A DNA stretch of 64,000 nt from Bacteroidales bacterium UBA1714 (GCA_002317295.1 DCIY01000022.1:69188-133187), one strand, 5' to 3'; positions 54,911 to 63,139 are shown, counted from the first letter of the stretch. Translations and numbers: made by a program. The notes: generated by a model from the sequence alone, not told the origin.

Positions 54911-55363
54911 TTAATCTATTGGCAGCATGCGGCCTATCTGCTGCTCGAGGGCAGTCAGGGTTTCGGTTTTGGCCACACCCGGCACTTCTTGCAGTTTAGT
55001 CAGCAGACTCATCAAATGTTTATCATCTTTGGCATGCAACTTAATCATCATCGAGTAGGCGCCCAGCGTATAGTACGCATCTACCACCTCCGGTATCGTA
55101 TTCAATTCCTCAATCACACGCTGATACATCGTTCCCCGTTCCAGCAATATACCCACCAGGGCACATAGGTTATAACCTAACATTTTGGGATTAACCTGAT
55201 ATCCGGAACCCACAATAACGCCGGTATCAAACATTTTTTGCACACGCTGGTGGACAGCAGCACGGCTGACGCCACATTGTTCCGCTACATCCTTAAACGG
55301 AATGCGCGCATTTTGCGTGATAATGCGAAGAATCTTGCGATCCAATTCATCAATTTTTTCCAT
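54911..55363 (-). CDS. Lrp/AsnC-family transcriptional regulator
   Basis: 150 residues from the ATG at 55363, where the family N-terminus begins (M-E-K-I-D-E-L-D-R-K-I-L-R-I); the frame upstream contains promoter sequence. Winged helix-turn-helix at about 8-55 (F-K-D-V-A-E-Q-C-G-V-S-R-A-A-V-H-Q-R-V) and a RAM/AsnC ligand domain at about 70-145 (Y-Y-T-L-G-A-Y-S-M-M-I-K). Members bind DNA as octamers or dimers and sense amino acids. Being in front of trpS, it may respond to tryptophan or to general amino-acid supply; this is inference. Promoter overlaps that of the divergent methyltransferase. Confidence 0.92.
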   Translation of the reverse strand: MEKIDELDRKILRIITQNARIPFKDVAEQCGVSRAAVHQRVQKMFDTGVIVGSGYQVNPKMLGYNLCALVGILLERGTMYQRVIEELNTIPEVVDAYYTLGAYSMMIKLHAKDDKHLMSLLTKLQEVPGVAKTETLTALEQQIGRMLPID

Positions 55364-55404
55364 AACTATATAGTAAAAGGTTATTTTTGCCGTAAAATAG
55401 TCTG

Positions 55405-55436
55405 CAAAGTTAGACTTTTTTTTGGATATATGCAAG
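55405..55436 (-). promoter_or_regulatory. Promoter of lrp-trpS-OMP
   Basis: Minus strand CTTG (55436-55433), 20 nt, TAACTTTG (55412-55405). Perfect -7, one mismatch in -33. It overlaps the promoter on the other strand. Confidence 0.7.
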
Positions 55437-55452
55437 TATTTTTGTAATTTTG
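55421..55452 (+). promoter_or_regulatory. Promoter of the O-methyltransferase gene
   Basis: TTTG (55421-55424), 20 nt, TAATTTTG (55445-55452). Exact consensus, 49 nt before the start. An Lrp dimer bound here could regulate both directions. Confidence 0.8.
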
Positions 55453-55501
55453 CAAGCAATTTGTAAGAAAATAGGACATTTTTTATCATTTTTGTGACAC
55501 T

Positions 55502-56140
55502 ATGACATCTTTATACGACTATATTGAGCAACATTCTTCCTCCCAAAGTGAAGTCTTGGACCACATCACTCAGGACACCTATCAGCATGTCATTAATCCT
55601 CATATGCTCTCCGGTCATATCCAGGGGCGGGTGCTCAGTTTACTGAGCCAAATGATTGCTCCCACGACGATTTTGGAACTGGGAACTTACACCGGATTCT
55701 CCGCGTTGTGTCTGGCAGAAGGTCTTCCAACAGGAGGTGAATTGCATACCCTGGAGCATAATGATGAATTGGAATCGCGCATTCGCCACAACCTCAGCCT
55801 CTCGCCTTTGGGAGATCACATTCACTTGCATATCGGCGATGCTAAACAGATCTTGGCCGAAGATTCCAGTCTGCCTGAACAGTTTGATTTGGTATTTATC
55901 GATGCCGACAAACGAGAATACTGTGCCTACCTCGACCTTATTTATTCACGCGTACGCGCAGGAGGTTGGATACTGGCAGACAACACCCTGTGGGATGGGC
56001 ATGTCATCGATGACCAGTATGACAAAGACGCACAGACCTTGGGTCTGCGCGCATTCAATGATCGCGTGGCTCAAGACAAACGCTTGGACAAAGTCATTCT
56101 GCCCCTTCGCGATGGCCTGACCATCATTCGTAAACTCTAA
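55502..56140 (+). CDS. Class I SAM-dependent O-methyltransferase
   Basis: 212 residues. CCoAOMT/COMT-type fold: I-L-E-L-G-T-Y-T-G-F-S-A-L (SAM loop, about 59), E-H-N-D-E-L-E (acidic end of strand 2, about 86), F-D-L-V-F-I-D-A-D-K (metal site, about 128), and W-I-L-A-D-N-T-L-W-D-G (about 157). A common small enzyme in Bacteroidales that methylates catechol-like or other hydroxyl groups; substrate not readable. Its stop codon lies within a 7-bp repeat array. Confidence 0.88.
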   Translation: MTSLYDYIEQHSSSQSEVLDHITQDTYQHVINPHMLSGHIQGRVLSLLSQMIAPTTILELGTYTGFSALCLAEGLPTGGELHTLEHNDELESRIRHNLSLSPLGDHIHLHIGDAKQILAEDSSLPEQFDLVFIDADKREYCAYLDLIYSRVRAGGWILADNTLWDGHVIDDQYDKDAQTLGLRAFNDRVAQDKRLDKVILPLRDGLTIIRKL

Positions 56141-56171
56141 ACTCTAAACTCTAACTGTAGGCCGTAGGCCG
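56131..56171. repeat. 7-bp tandem repeats TAAACTC x3 and GTAGGCC x2
   Basis: Two different heptamers side by side. The first array supplies the methyltransferase stop (TAA 56138-56140) and has TAA in every unit. Confidence 0.85.
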
Positions 56172-56180
56172 TTCTCTGTC

Positions 56181-57083
56181 CTACGTATTTTTAATCGGTT
56201 CAAAGCCCCGCCCAAACACACCTTCGGTTTGTGTTTCACTTACGAATGCATCCGGATCAATGGAGCGAACAAGTCGGAAGATCTTATGCGATTCACTTCG
56301 ACGGGCCAATACCGTAATCACCTTCATGGATTGGTGGGTATAACCTCCCTGACCGTCCAGAATGGTGACACCACGGGGCACTTCGGTCATAATAGCCTCC
56401 GCAATTTGATCATATTTGGTGGAAAAAATAAAGAACTGGACGGATTGGCGCACACGGTTCATCACCCAATCAATGGCCGTGGAGGACATGAAGGTGTAGC
56501 ATAAACCGAAGAGCACTTTTTCGATACTATGTACTTCCGGCAGGAAATAGGCGCCGGATATAATCAATATATTGCTCACCAGCATGGCACGCCCCATGGG
56601 CAGGTGGGCATATTTGCTGAGAATCATGGCGATAATATCCGTTCCCCCAGTGCTGCCGTTATTAAGCAACACAAATCCCAAACCGCAACCGGCAAACAGT
56701 CCACCTAAGATGACCGCCATAAACGGATCGGAGATGATAGGGGTATCGGGAATGGGAATCAGTTTCATCCACAAGGTGAGGCAGATGACGCCATAAACGG
56801 TTCTGACACAAAATTTCCAACCTACCAGTTTGATGGCGACTATGAGCAATCCGGCATTGATGACCAGGTTGGTCAACCAAATAGGTAACGCACCATGGGA
56901 TGCAAAGTACAAAATTTCACAAAAACCGGCCATACCACCTCCTACAATGGCATGGGGAACCATGATTTGATTGAGCACTATCGCAAACGGAATAGCACCC
57001 AAAGCAATAATCATGAGTTCCTTTAGAGTCCGAAGGGTTTTGTACTTATCCGGCCTCGGAATATATAGTTTCTTATTCTCCAT
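56181..57083 (-). CDS. YitT-family membrane protein (second copy)
   Basis: 300 residues, the usual length for the family. About five membrane helices in the first 210 residues, with P-H-A-I-V-G-G-G-M-A-G-F and N-N-G-S-T-G-G-T-D-I-I-A-M-I-L-S-K, then the DUF2179-type domain (A-I-M-T-E-V-P-R-G-V-T-I-L-D-G-Q-G-G-Y-T). Related to 49858-51003 but not a recent copy. Starts 7 bp after gcvP, so part of the M6 peptidase-gcvP-yitT operon. Function unknown. Confidence 0.87.
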   Translation of the reverse strand: MENKKLYIPRPDKYKTLRTLKELMIIALGAIPFAIVLNQIMVPHAIVGGGMAGFCEILYFASHGALPIWLTNLVINAGLLIVAIKLVGWKFCVRTVYGVICLTLWMKLIPIPDTPIISDPFMAVILGGLFAGCGLGFVLLNNGSTGGTDIIAMILSKYAHLPMGRAMLVSNILIISGAYFLPEVHSIEKVLFGLCYTFMSSTAIDWVMNRVRQSVQFFIFSTKYDQIAEAIMTEVPRGVTILDGQGGYTHQSMKVITVLARRSESHKIFRLVRSIDPDAFVSETQTEGVFGRGFEPIKNT

Positions 57084-57090
57084 CTCTCAA

Positions 57091-59937
57091 CTAGGCCTTG
57101 CCCGTAAACCTGGCCACCAGGTTTCTGTCTCCCCAACCGTTATCCACACGGCCTACCGGAACCCAGAATTTGGACTCACGCACCCATTGGGTGGGGTAAG
57201 CGGCCTGTTCACGGGTGTACGGGTGATGCCATTCGTTGGCTACCACTTCATACTCGGGGTGCGGTGCGTTCACCAGTACATTGTCTTGCTTATCAGCCTC
57301 ACCACGTTCGATTTGCGCAATCTCCTGGCGAATGGTCAGAAGAGTATCAATAAACTGATCCAACTCATGTTTGGATTCGCTCTCCGTCGGTTCAATCATC
57401 AGCGTACCATGCACAGGGAAAGACAAGGTGGGAGCGTGGTAACCAAAGTCCATCAGACGCTTGGCAATATCCGATTCGGTGATACCCAATTCGTGGAACT
57501 GGCGACAATCCAAAATTAACTCATGTCCTACCCGACCATTTACTCCGGTATACACCACACCATACGCATCTTTCAGTTTAGCCGCCATGTAGTTGGCACT
57601 CAGGATGGCCGCAGCCGTGGCTTCACGCAGTCCCTGTTCTCCCATCATACGGATATAACCATAGGAGATAAGCGCCATATTGGCATTGCCGTACAGCGAA
57701 CTGGATACACGGTTAAGCTCCGCCTGAGGCATGCAGTCTTTCAGCGCCTCGGTACAGCAGATAGCACCCACACCGGGACCACCTCCTCCGTGAGGAGAGG
57801 CAAAACTCTTGTGCAGGTTGAGGTGGCATACATCAGCACCTATATATCCGGGATTGGTATAACCAATCTGAGCATTCATGTTGGCGCCGTCCATATACAC
57901 CAAACCACCATTCTCATGAATGATTTCGCACATTTGGCGAATGGCCATTTCAAATATACCATGGGTGGACGGATAGGTAATCATACATCCGGCCAAATGT
58001 TCCTTATTGGCCTCCGCCTTTTCTTTCCAATCAGCGAGATCCGTATTGCCATTCTCGTCGCAACCCACCACACAGGGAATAAATCCGGCCTGAACACAGG
58101 AGGCAGGGTTGGTGCCGTGAGCGGACTGAGGAATGAGCAGGATATTGCGCACCAGTTCCTCATTATCCTTGGCCTTCTGGCGACGACGCAGGGCCTGGCG
58201 AATGGTCACCAGTCCCGCATATTCACCAGCCGCACCACTGGTAGGTTGGAGGTTACAAGCCGCAAATCCGGTAATGGTAGCCAACATCTTTTCCAGATGG
58301 CGAAGAATACCGATATAACCATATACCTGATCGTCCGGAGCCATGGGATGCACATTCATAAAGCCCGGCATGGTCATCGGTATCATGGCCGCAGCAGGAT
58401 TAAGTTTCATCGTGCAACTGCCCAACGGAATCATGGAATGAGCCAAACTGATATCCTTACGATCGAGACGCTTGATATAGCGCATCATTTCGGTTTCGGT
58501 ATGATAGCGACGGAAGATATCTTCCTGCAAAAAATCCACCTCACGCACCCGACTCTCGTCAATAGACCACAGGTGGGTAAAGGCTTCTTCGTTCTGCTCC
58601 AACATCGGCGGGTTATACACCATACTGGCAAACGACTCAATCAGGGCATTCATATCTTCAAAACCTATCGTTTCGTCCATACTCAGACCAAACCAACCGG
58701 CAGGATCAAAGTAGAAATTAAATCCGGTCGTGTCGGCACAATGCCGCACCCTTTCCAGACTGACCCCTTCGGCGGGCCAGATCTTGAGCGTATCAAAGAA
58801 CTCGGCATTCTCCTGCACAAATCCGTATGCCTGTGCCATTTCGCTCAAATAAACCGCCTTACTGTGAATGCCCTCAGCGATTTCGCGCAGTCCTTCTGCT
58901 CCATGGTATACACCATACATACCGGCCATAATGGCGGATAGCGCTTCTGCGGTACAGATATTGGAAGTGGCTTTTTCGCGTTTGATATGTTGTTCACGGG
59001 TTTGCAAAGCCAAACGGTAAGCCGGATGGTCATGATTATCCTTACTCAATCCGATGATGCGACCCGGCATATCGCGCTTATACTCATCACGGGTGGCCAT
59101 ATATCCGGCCGTAGGACCGCCAAAGCCCATGGGCAAACCAAATCGTTGAGCAGAACCGCACATGATATCCGCCTGAAGCGGACGTAGTAGCACTAAGGCC
59201 ATGAGATCGGCTATCACACTCACCTTGAGGCCGGCCGCATGACACTCGTCTATCAGGGTCGTATAGTCTTCAATGCAGCCATCCGCATTGGGACATTGGA
59301 TAATGGCTCCAAAATAGTCCTCATTGGGGACAAAACCGGCATAGTTACCCACCACCAGTTCGATGCCCTGCCCCAAAGCACGAGTACGAAGTACGGCCAG
59401 AGTGGATTCAAAAATCTTCTCTTCCACAAACACCTTCTTACATCCGCGTTTGACCTGCTCGCGGGTACGCAGATTGCGCATCATCGTCACCGCTTCCGCC
59501 GCAGCCGTTGCCTCATCCAGCAACGAACAGTTGGCCAAAGGCAGACCCGTCAGATCACTGATCATCGTTTGAAACACAAACAACGCTTCCAGACGACCCT
59601 GACTGACCTCCGCCTGATAGGGAGTGTAAGAGGTATACCAAACGGGGTTCTCCAGGATATTACGCTGAATAACCGCTGGCGTAATCGATCCATACCAACC
59701 ATGGCCAATCAGACTCCGATTAATACTGTTTTCACGCAGTTGATAACGCATATCATCCATGTGCTCAAACTCGCTCATCGGTTGATCCATATCCAACGGT
59801 TGAGGCAGCATAATATCTTTGGGCATGGTTTGCTCAATAAGTTGATCGATAGACTGCGCTCCAATGGCTTGGAGCATGGTTTGTTGGTCTTCCTTACTGA
59901 GACCAATATGACGGGAAGATAGGTAGTTAGCCTTCAT
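57091..59937 (-). CDS. gcvP: Glycine dehydrogenase (decarboxylating), single-chain P-protein
   Basis: 948 residues, the fused P1/P2 form. N-terminus S-S-R-H-I-G; M-I-P-L-G-S-C-T-M-K-L-N and the glycine-rich N-L-H-K-S-F-A-S-P-H-G-G-G-G-P-G, where the Lys near residue 713 binds pyridoxal phosphate. With the H, T and L proteins it cleaves glycine to CO2, ammonia and a methylene group on tetrahydrofolate. gcvT and gcvH are not nearby. It follows the M6 peptidase gene by 3 bp. Whether it has its own promoter is not visible. Confidence 0.97.
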   Translation of the reverse strand: MKANYLSSRHIGLSKEDQQTMLQAIGAQSIDQLIEQTMPKDIMLPQPLDMDQPMSEFEHMDDMRYQLRENSINRSLIGHGWYGSITPAVIQRNILENPVWYTSYTPYQAEVSQGRLEALFVFQTMISDLTGLPLANCSLLDEATAAAEAVTMMRNLRTREQVKRGCKKVFVEEKIFESTLAVLRTRALGQGIELVVGNYAGFVPNEDYFGAIIQCPNADGCIEDYTTLIDECHAAGLKVSVIADLMALVLLRPLQADIMCGSAQRFGLPMGFGGPTAGYMATRDEYKRDMPGRIIGLSKDNHDHPAYRLALQTREQHIKREKATSNICTAEALSAIMAGMYGVYHGAEGLREIAEGIHSKAVYLSEMAQAYGFVQENAEFFDTLKIWPAEGVSLERVRHCADTTGFNFYFDPAGWFGLSMDETIGFEDMNALIESFASMVYNPPMLEQNEEAFTHLWSIDESRVREVDFLQEDIFRRYHTETEMMRYIKRLDRKDISLAHSMIPLGSCTMKLNPAAAMIPMTMPGFMNVHPMAPDDQVYGYIGILRHLEKMLATITGFAACNLQPTSGAAGEYAGLVTIRQALRRRQKAKDNEELVRNILLIPQSAHGTNPASCVQAGFIPCVVGCDENGNTDLADWKEKAEANKEHLAGCMITYPSTHGIFEMAIRQMCEIIHENGGLVYMDGANMNAQIGYTNPGYIGADVCHLNLHKSFASPHGGGGPGVGAICCTEALKDCMPQAELNRVSSSLYGNANMALISYGYIRMMGEQGLREATAAAILSANYMAAKLKDAYGVVYTGVNGRVGHELILDCRQFHELGITESDIAKRLMDFGYHAPTLSFPVHGTLMIEPTESESKHELDQFIDTLLTIRQEIAQIERGEADKQDNVLVNAPHPEYEVVANEWHHPYTREQAAYPTQWVRESKFWVPVGRVDNGWGDRNLVARFTGKA

Positions 59938-59940
59938 AGT

Positions 59941-61440
59941 TTATAATGTATTGCCTAAAATATCGTATTCCTTACCATGGCGAACAATCACCATTCGGCC
60001 ATGACGCAGCACCTTGTATCCGTTAATGTCTACATCTGCGTTTTGATTGATTGTATTGGTTCCGGTGCCTCCTCCCATAAACGAGAACGAGATCACCCCA
60101 TCCGTTTCCACAATATTGGTAATCGGATAATCACTGAGCAGCGTCCATGAGTTGACGGTAGCCGTGGGGAAGCAGTCACCCTGTTTCCCCAAATAACCAT
60201 TACTGGTGTTATTGGGATTATACGAAGGAGCCTGACCATCGGCTTCCAGAATATCAACACCCATGTTATTGGATTCGGTATTGACCGTATTGCCGGACCA
60301 TTTGCCATAACTCCAATTGATTTTGGTAATCAGCATACCATGGCCGGGTACATAGCTGTCCCAACCTGCCCGTTGACGATTCTCTATCAAATAAAACGTG
60401 GACGGATTGGGCGAGATGATATTGGAGGGTTTGGTACCGTTGGCACTGACTATATACGCCTCATTGTGCGTTCCCAGCGGATGTAGAGTCACATCGCACG
60501 GAGAAGAGAGCAGTACAGGATCCAACCACCCCATAAACCATCGTTCGTAGGCAGAATAGTTGGGCGGAGTCATCAGATCATTGAGATAAATGCCATAATC
60601 CATAATATCCCAAATACCCAGCGTTTTGGTACTATGGCCCTGATAATAGATATCCACCAAACCCAATGCATGTCCAAACTCATGACAGGCCAAACCGATG
60701 CCACAAATATGGGCTACACTGGCATTACTCAGGTATCCGTCCAACTCTGCACTGACCTCATAGGAATCAATGGTTTTGCCATCAAATGTTTTGGGTAACG
60801 AACTGCCGGATTGTACGATGGTCCAATAGTGAGGCCAAATGACATCACTGGGCGTAGGAATCCAAGAAGTACTGATGACACTTTGGTCATTTTGACCGGG
60901 ACCGGCATACAGAACAAACACCAGATCCACCTGACCATTTCCATCGGCATCATACAGGGAAAAATCCAACGAATCGTCCATCAGCGCACATGCTTCCAAC
61001 ACCAAATCGCCCGGACGCACATCGTTTCGACCACTGGCTGCTCCATAGTAGGCATAATTATGACTCACCGTCACCGGACCGTAGATATCAAACTGAGGAT
61101 TGTACTGCCCCATGGATTGGTCATTAAAATACTGGCGAACCGAACCCGTGGCACCATTCAGGTTATAATTTTGAGCCATAAACATGGAATCGATATCCTG
61201 ACGCGGTACACGCAAGGCCATATCGGCATAGTTTACCATAATCACCGGCACACGCTCTATGATTCTTCGCTCAGTTCCTACCGATTGCACCGCTTGCACT
61301 GCCTGCACACTCTTGCGGGCCATGACCTCTTCACCTGATAGTCTCATCGCCTCATCGCCTAAGACCCTTCTCTCCGGCACCCAGGCCCACGCACTGACAG
61401 TCAGCAGCAGGGTCACTAATATCAAACTAATTTTTTTCAT
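59941..61440 (-). CDS. Secreted M6-type metalloprotease with C-terminal sorting tag
   Basis: 499 residues. Signal peptide 1-19 (T-V-S-A-W-A). The catalytic zinc motif is H-E-F-G-H-A-L-G-L-V-D (near residue 253), i.e. HExxHxxGxxD, followed by a Met-turn-like W-D-I-M-D-Y-G; with Y-A-G-P-G-Q-N-D-Q this is the InhA/M6 pattern. A calcium-binding-like Y-D-A-D-G-N-G-Q-V-D lies at about 163. The N-terminal 60 residues, including a 9-bp-repeat-coded V-Q-A-V-Q-A-V-Q, look like a propeptide. C-terminal tag G-R-M-V-I-V-R-H-G-K-E-Y-D-I-L-G-N. Predicted to be secreted by the type IX route and to digest extracellular protein. Confidence 0.88.
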   Translation of the reverse strand: MKKISLILVTLLLTVSAWAWVPERRVLGDEAMRLSGEEVMARKSVQAVQAVQSVGTERRIIERVPVIMVNYADMALRVPRQDIDSMFMAQNYNLNGATGSVRQYFNDQSMGQYNPQFDIYGPVTVSHNYAYYGAASGRNDVRPGDLVLEACALMDDSLDFSLYDADGNGQVDLVFVLYAGPGQNDQSVISTSWIPTPSDVIWPHYWTIVQSGSSLPKTFDGKTIDSYEVSAELDGYLSNASVAHICGIGLACHEFGHALGLVDIYYQGHSTKTLGIWDIMDYGIYLNDLMTPPNYSAYERWFMGWLDPVLLSSPCDVTLHPLGTHNEAYIVSANGTKPSNIISPNPSTFYLIENRQRAGWDSYVPGHGMLITKINWSYGKWSGNTVNTESNNMGVDILEADGQAPSYNPNNTSNGYLGKQGDCFPTATVNSWTLLSDYPITNIVETDGVISFSFMGGGTGTNTINQNADVDINGYKVLRHGRMVIVRHGKEYDILGNTL

Positions 61441-61460
61441 TCACTTTCGTATATTTTTCG

Positions 61461-61504
61461 GATGATTAACGGACGATTATCGGACGATTAACGGATGATT
61501 ACCG
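61461..61504. repeat. 11-bp tandem repeat GATTAACGGAC type x4
   Basis: GATGATTAACG, GACGATTATCG, GACGATTAACG, GATGATTACCG fill most of the 74-bp spacer between murG and the M6 peptidase gene. Confidence 0.85.
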
Positions 61505-61514
61505 AAACATTAAC

Positions 61515-62612
61515 CTACCTTACAGCAACCTTTCCTAACCTCATTACCTCGTCCGCAATCATATTCGCAGCATCCGGGAAGCCCAATTGTTTGGCATTTT
61601 CGCCTAAGGAGCGAACCAAATCATCGTTATGAATCACCTCCAGCGTTTTGGCAACGAGTTGCTCTTCACAGTCGGCATCGCGCACCAAAATAGCAGCATC
61701 CTTATGCACCAACGCCATCGCATTGTGGGTCTGGTGATCTTCGGCCACATTGGGCGACGGCACCAGGATGGACGCCTTGCCCAAAAGGCAGATTTCCGAA
61801 ATCGAACTGGCGCCCGCGCGAGAAATCACCAAATCGGCATCGTGATACGCCTTGGCCATATCGGTCACAAAGGCAGAGCAAGTGATATTGGACTCCAATT
61901 TGCCACTGTCCACCATGGCCTGATTAAGTGCTTCCAAACAGTTTTCGTAGTACAGTTTGCCGGTTTGCCAAACGATATCGATATCGCTATGCATCAGTTC
62001 GGTCAGGTGGTTGGTAATGGTGTTGTTGATGGTTCTTGCACCCAAACTGCCACCGATAATCAGCAGGTTCTTGCGACCGGTCTGCGCTTTATCTTTCTGC
62101 TCTACCAATAGCGATTGGCGAATGGGATTGCCGGTCAGAATAATCTTCTCTTTGGGAAAGAACTTCTCCATTCCGGGATAGGCCACACAAATCTTCTGAG
62201 CGCGATTACGCATCAGTTTGTTGGTTACTCCGGCAAAACCGTTTTGCTCTTGCAGCAGCACCGGAATACCCATTTGCGAAGCAACCCACATAGCCGCCCC
62301 ACTGGCATATCCGCCCACACCAACAGCCACATCGGGTTTGAAATCCCGAATCACCCGACGCACCTGATGGATACTGATAATCAAGTCCTTGATGACTCCG
62401 ATGTTCTTCCACAACTGCGTGCGATAAAACCCGCGCACGGGCAAACCTATTATCTTGTACCCGGCCTGTGGTACGCGTTCCATTTCCATGCGGGAACTGG
62501 CTCCCACAAACAGAATATCCGCTTCAGGATCTTTTTCACACAATGCATTGGCGATACTCACGGCGGGAAATATATGTCCACCGGTTCCGCCTCCGGAGAT
62601 TAGGTATTTCAT
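61515..62612 (-). CDS. murG: Undecaprenyl-PP-MurNAc-pentapeptide N-acetylglucosaminyltransferase
   Basis: 365 residues from the ATG at 62612, where the family N-terminus starts (M-K-Y-L-I-S-G-G-G-T-G-G-H-I-F-P-A); the frame to 62708 crosses the promoter and is rejected. The second glycine-rich loop is I-I-G-G-S-L-G-A-R-T-I-N, and the donor site is S-R-A-G-A-S-S-I-S-E. Converts lipid I to lipid II on the inner face of the inner membrane with UDP-GlcNAc. It stands apart from the other mur genes; only the M6 peptidase gene follows, 74 bp away. Confidence 0.96.
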   Translation of the reverse strand: MKYLISGGGTGGHIFPAVSIANALCEKDPEADILFVGASSRMEMERVPQAGYKIIGLPVRGFYRTQLWKNIGVIKDLIISIHQVRRVIRDFKPDVAVGVGGYASGAAMWVASQMGIPVLLQEQNGFAGVTNKLMRNRAQKICVAYPGMEKFFPKEKIILTGNPIRQSLLVEQKDKAQTGRKNLLIIGGSLGARTINNTITNHLTELMHSDIDIVWQTGKLYYENCLEALNQAMVDSGKLESNITCSAFVTDMAKAYHDADLVISRAGASSISEICLLGKASILVPSPNVAEDHQTHNAMALVHKDAAILVRDADCEEQLVAKTLEVIHNDDLVRSLGENAKQLGFPDAANMIADEVMRLGKVAVR

Positions 62613-62633
62613 ACAACGATATAATTGACGGCG

Positions 62634-62665
62634 CAAAGGTACAAAAAAATATTGGTTTATGCAAG
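62634..62665 (-). promoter_or_regulatory. Promoter of murG
   Basis: Minus strand CTTG (62665-62662), 20 nt, TACCTTTG (62641-62634); one mismatch in -33. About 20 nt before the start. Confidence 0.7.
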
Positions 62666-62752
62666 ATTTCCTCCAAAATTCACACAAAATACCCATTTTT
62701 CTGCCCAAATTTCAAGAAAATGTTATTTTTTTTGTATTTTTTTTCTAAAATA

Positions 62753-62784
62753 TTTGCACATATCACAAAAAAGCAGTACTTTTG
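62753..62784 (+). promoter_or_regulatory. Promoter of the tRNA-Asp transcript
   Basis: TTTG (62753-62756), 20 nt, TACTTTTG (62777-62784). Exact consensus, but 142 bp before the tRNA, so the primary transcript has a long leader. Confidence 0.75.
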
Positions 62785-62926
62785 CACCCGCTTTCGAAAA
62801 GAGAAGCAGTGATCTAACACATCACCAAACCAAAAAATTATCGGTAACGATGATTTTTTGAGAGGAGGAAATGCGAGCCGCCTCCAATCGCAAAGCGATT
62901 GCACTTAGGCGAGCCATTTCCGACGA

Positions 62927-63000
62927 GGTGCGGTAGTTCAGTTGGTTAGAATACCGGCCTGTCACGCCGTAGGTCGCGAGTTCGAGTCTCGTCCGCACCG
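62927..63000 (+). tRNA. tRNA-Asp (GTC)
   Basis: 74 nt cloverleaf: acceptor GGTGCGG/CCGCACC (7 bp), discriminator G, D-arm TAGTTCAGTTGGTTAGA, anticodon loop CTGTCAC with anticodon GTC, T-arm GCGAG-TTCGAGT-CTCGT. CCA is not encoded. The minus-strand frame across it is an artefact. Confidence 0.97.
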
Positions 63001-63002
63001 CA

Positions 63003-63050
63003 AAGTGTCGCAAGTTATTGAATGTCAATAATTTGCGACACTTATTTTTA
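63003..63050 (+). terminator. Terminator of tRNA-Asp
   Basis: A long, nearly perfect hairpin (AAGTGTCGCAAGTTATTGA / TCAATAATTTGCGACACTT, one G-T pair) with a 3-nt loop, beginning 3 nt after the tRNA and followed by ATTTTTA. Confidence 0.85.
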
Positions 63051-63139
63051 CCCATCCAACTGCAAACCCCGCCAAAATCCCGCCATATTTTTTTTTCAAG
63101 GTCAATTATAGCTATTAATGAAGTATTACTATCAAGTAA

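Larger units (their letters stand above)
62613..62926 (+). other. 314-bp spacer: divergent promoters and a structured leader before tRNA-Asp
   Basis: No gene of convincing size. Divergent promoters lie at 62634-62665 (minus) and 62753-62784 (plus). After the plus promoter come three potential hairpins: GTGAT/ATCAC (62809-62825); a 12-bp stem AAAAAATTATCG / CGATGATTTTTT with loop GTAA (62832-62859), which looks like a terminator; and a long imperfect stem 62867-62921 (GGAAAT/ATTTCC outside, CAATCGC-AAA-GCGATTG at the tip) ending 5 nt before the tRNA. A 21-codon frame with an unusual AGGAGG-like site (ATG at 62871) runs into the tRNA. Confidence 0.6.

Noticed and set aside
49858..57083. Two yitT-like genes as a recent duplication
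   Set aside because: They differ in length and sequence throughout and lie in different operons; they look like ancient paralogues, common in this phylum.
62871..62936. 21-codon peptide with AGGAGG-like site before tRNA-Asp
   Set aside because: Overlaps the tRNA 5' end and the hairpin; the purine run is part of the stem, and SD sites are not used elsewhere in the window. Kept only as a note in the leader entry.
63051..63139. Integrated element downstream of tRNA-Asp
   Set aside because: tRNA ends are frequent integration sites, but no integrase, no duplicated tRNA 3' end and no mobile genes are seen; an intact terminator follows the tRNA.
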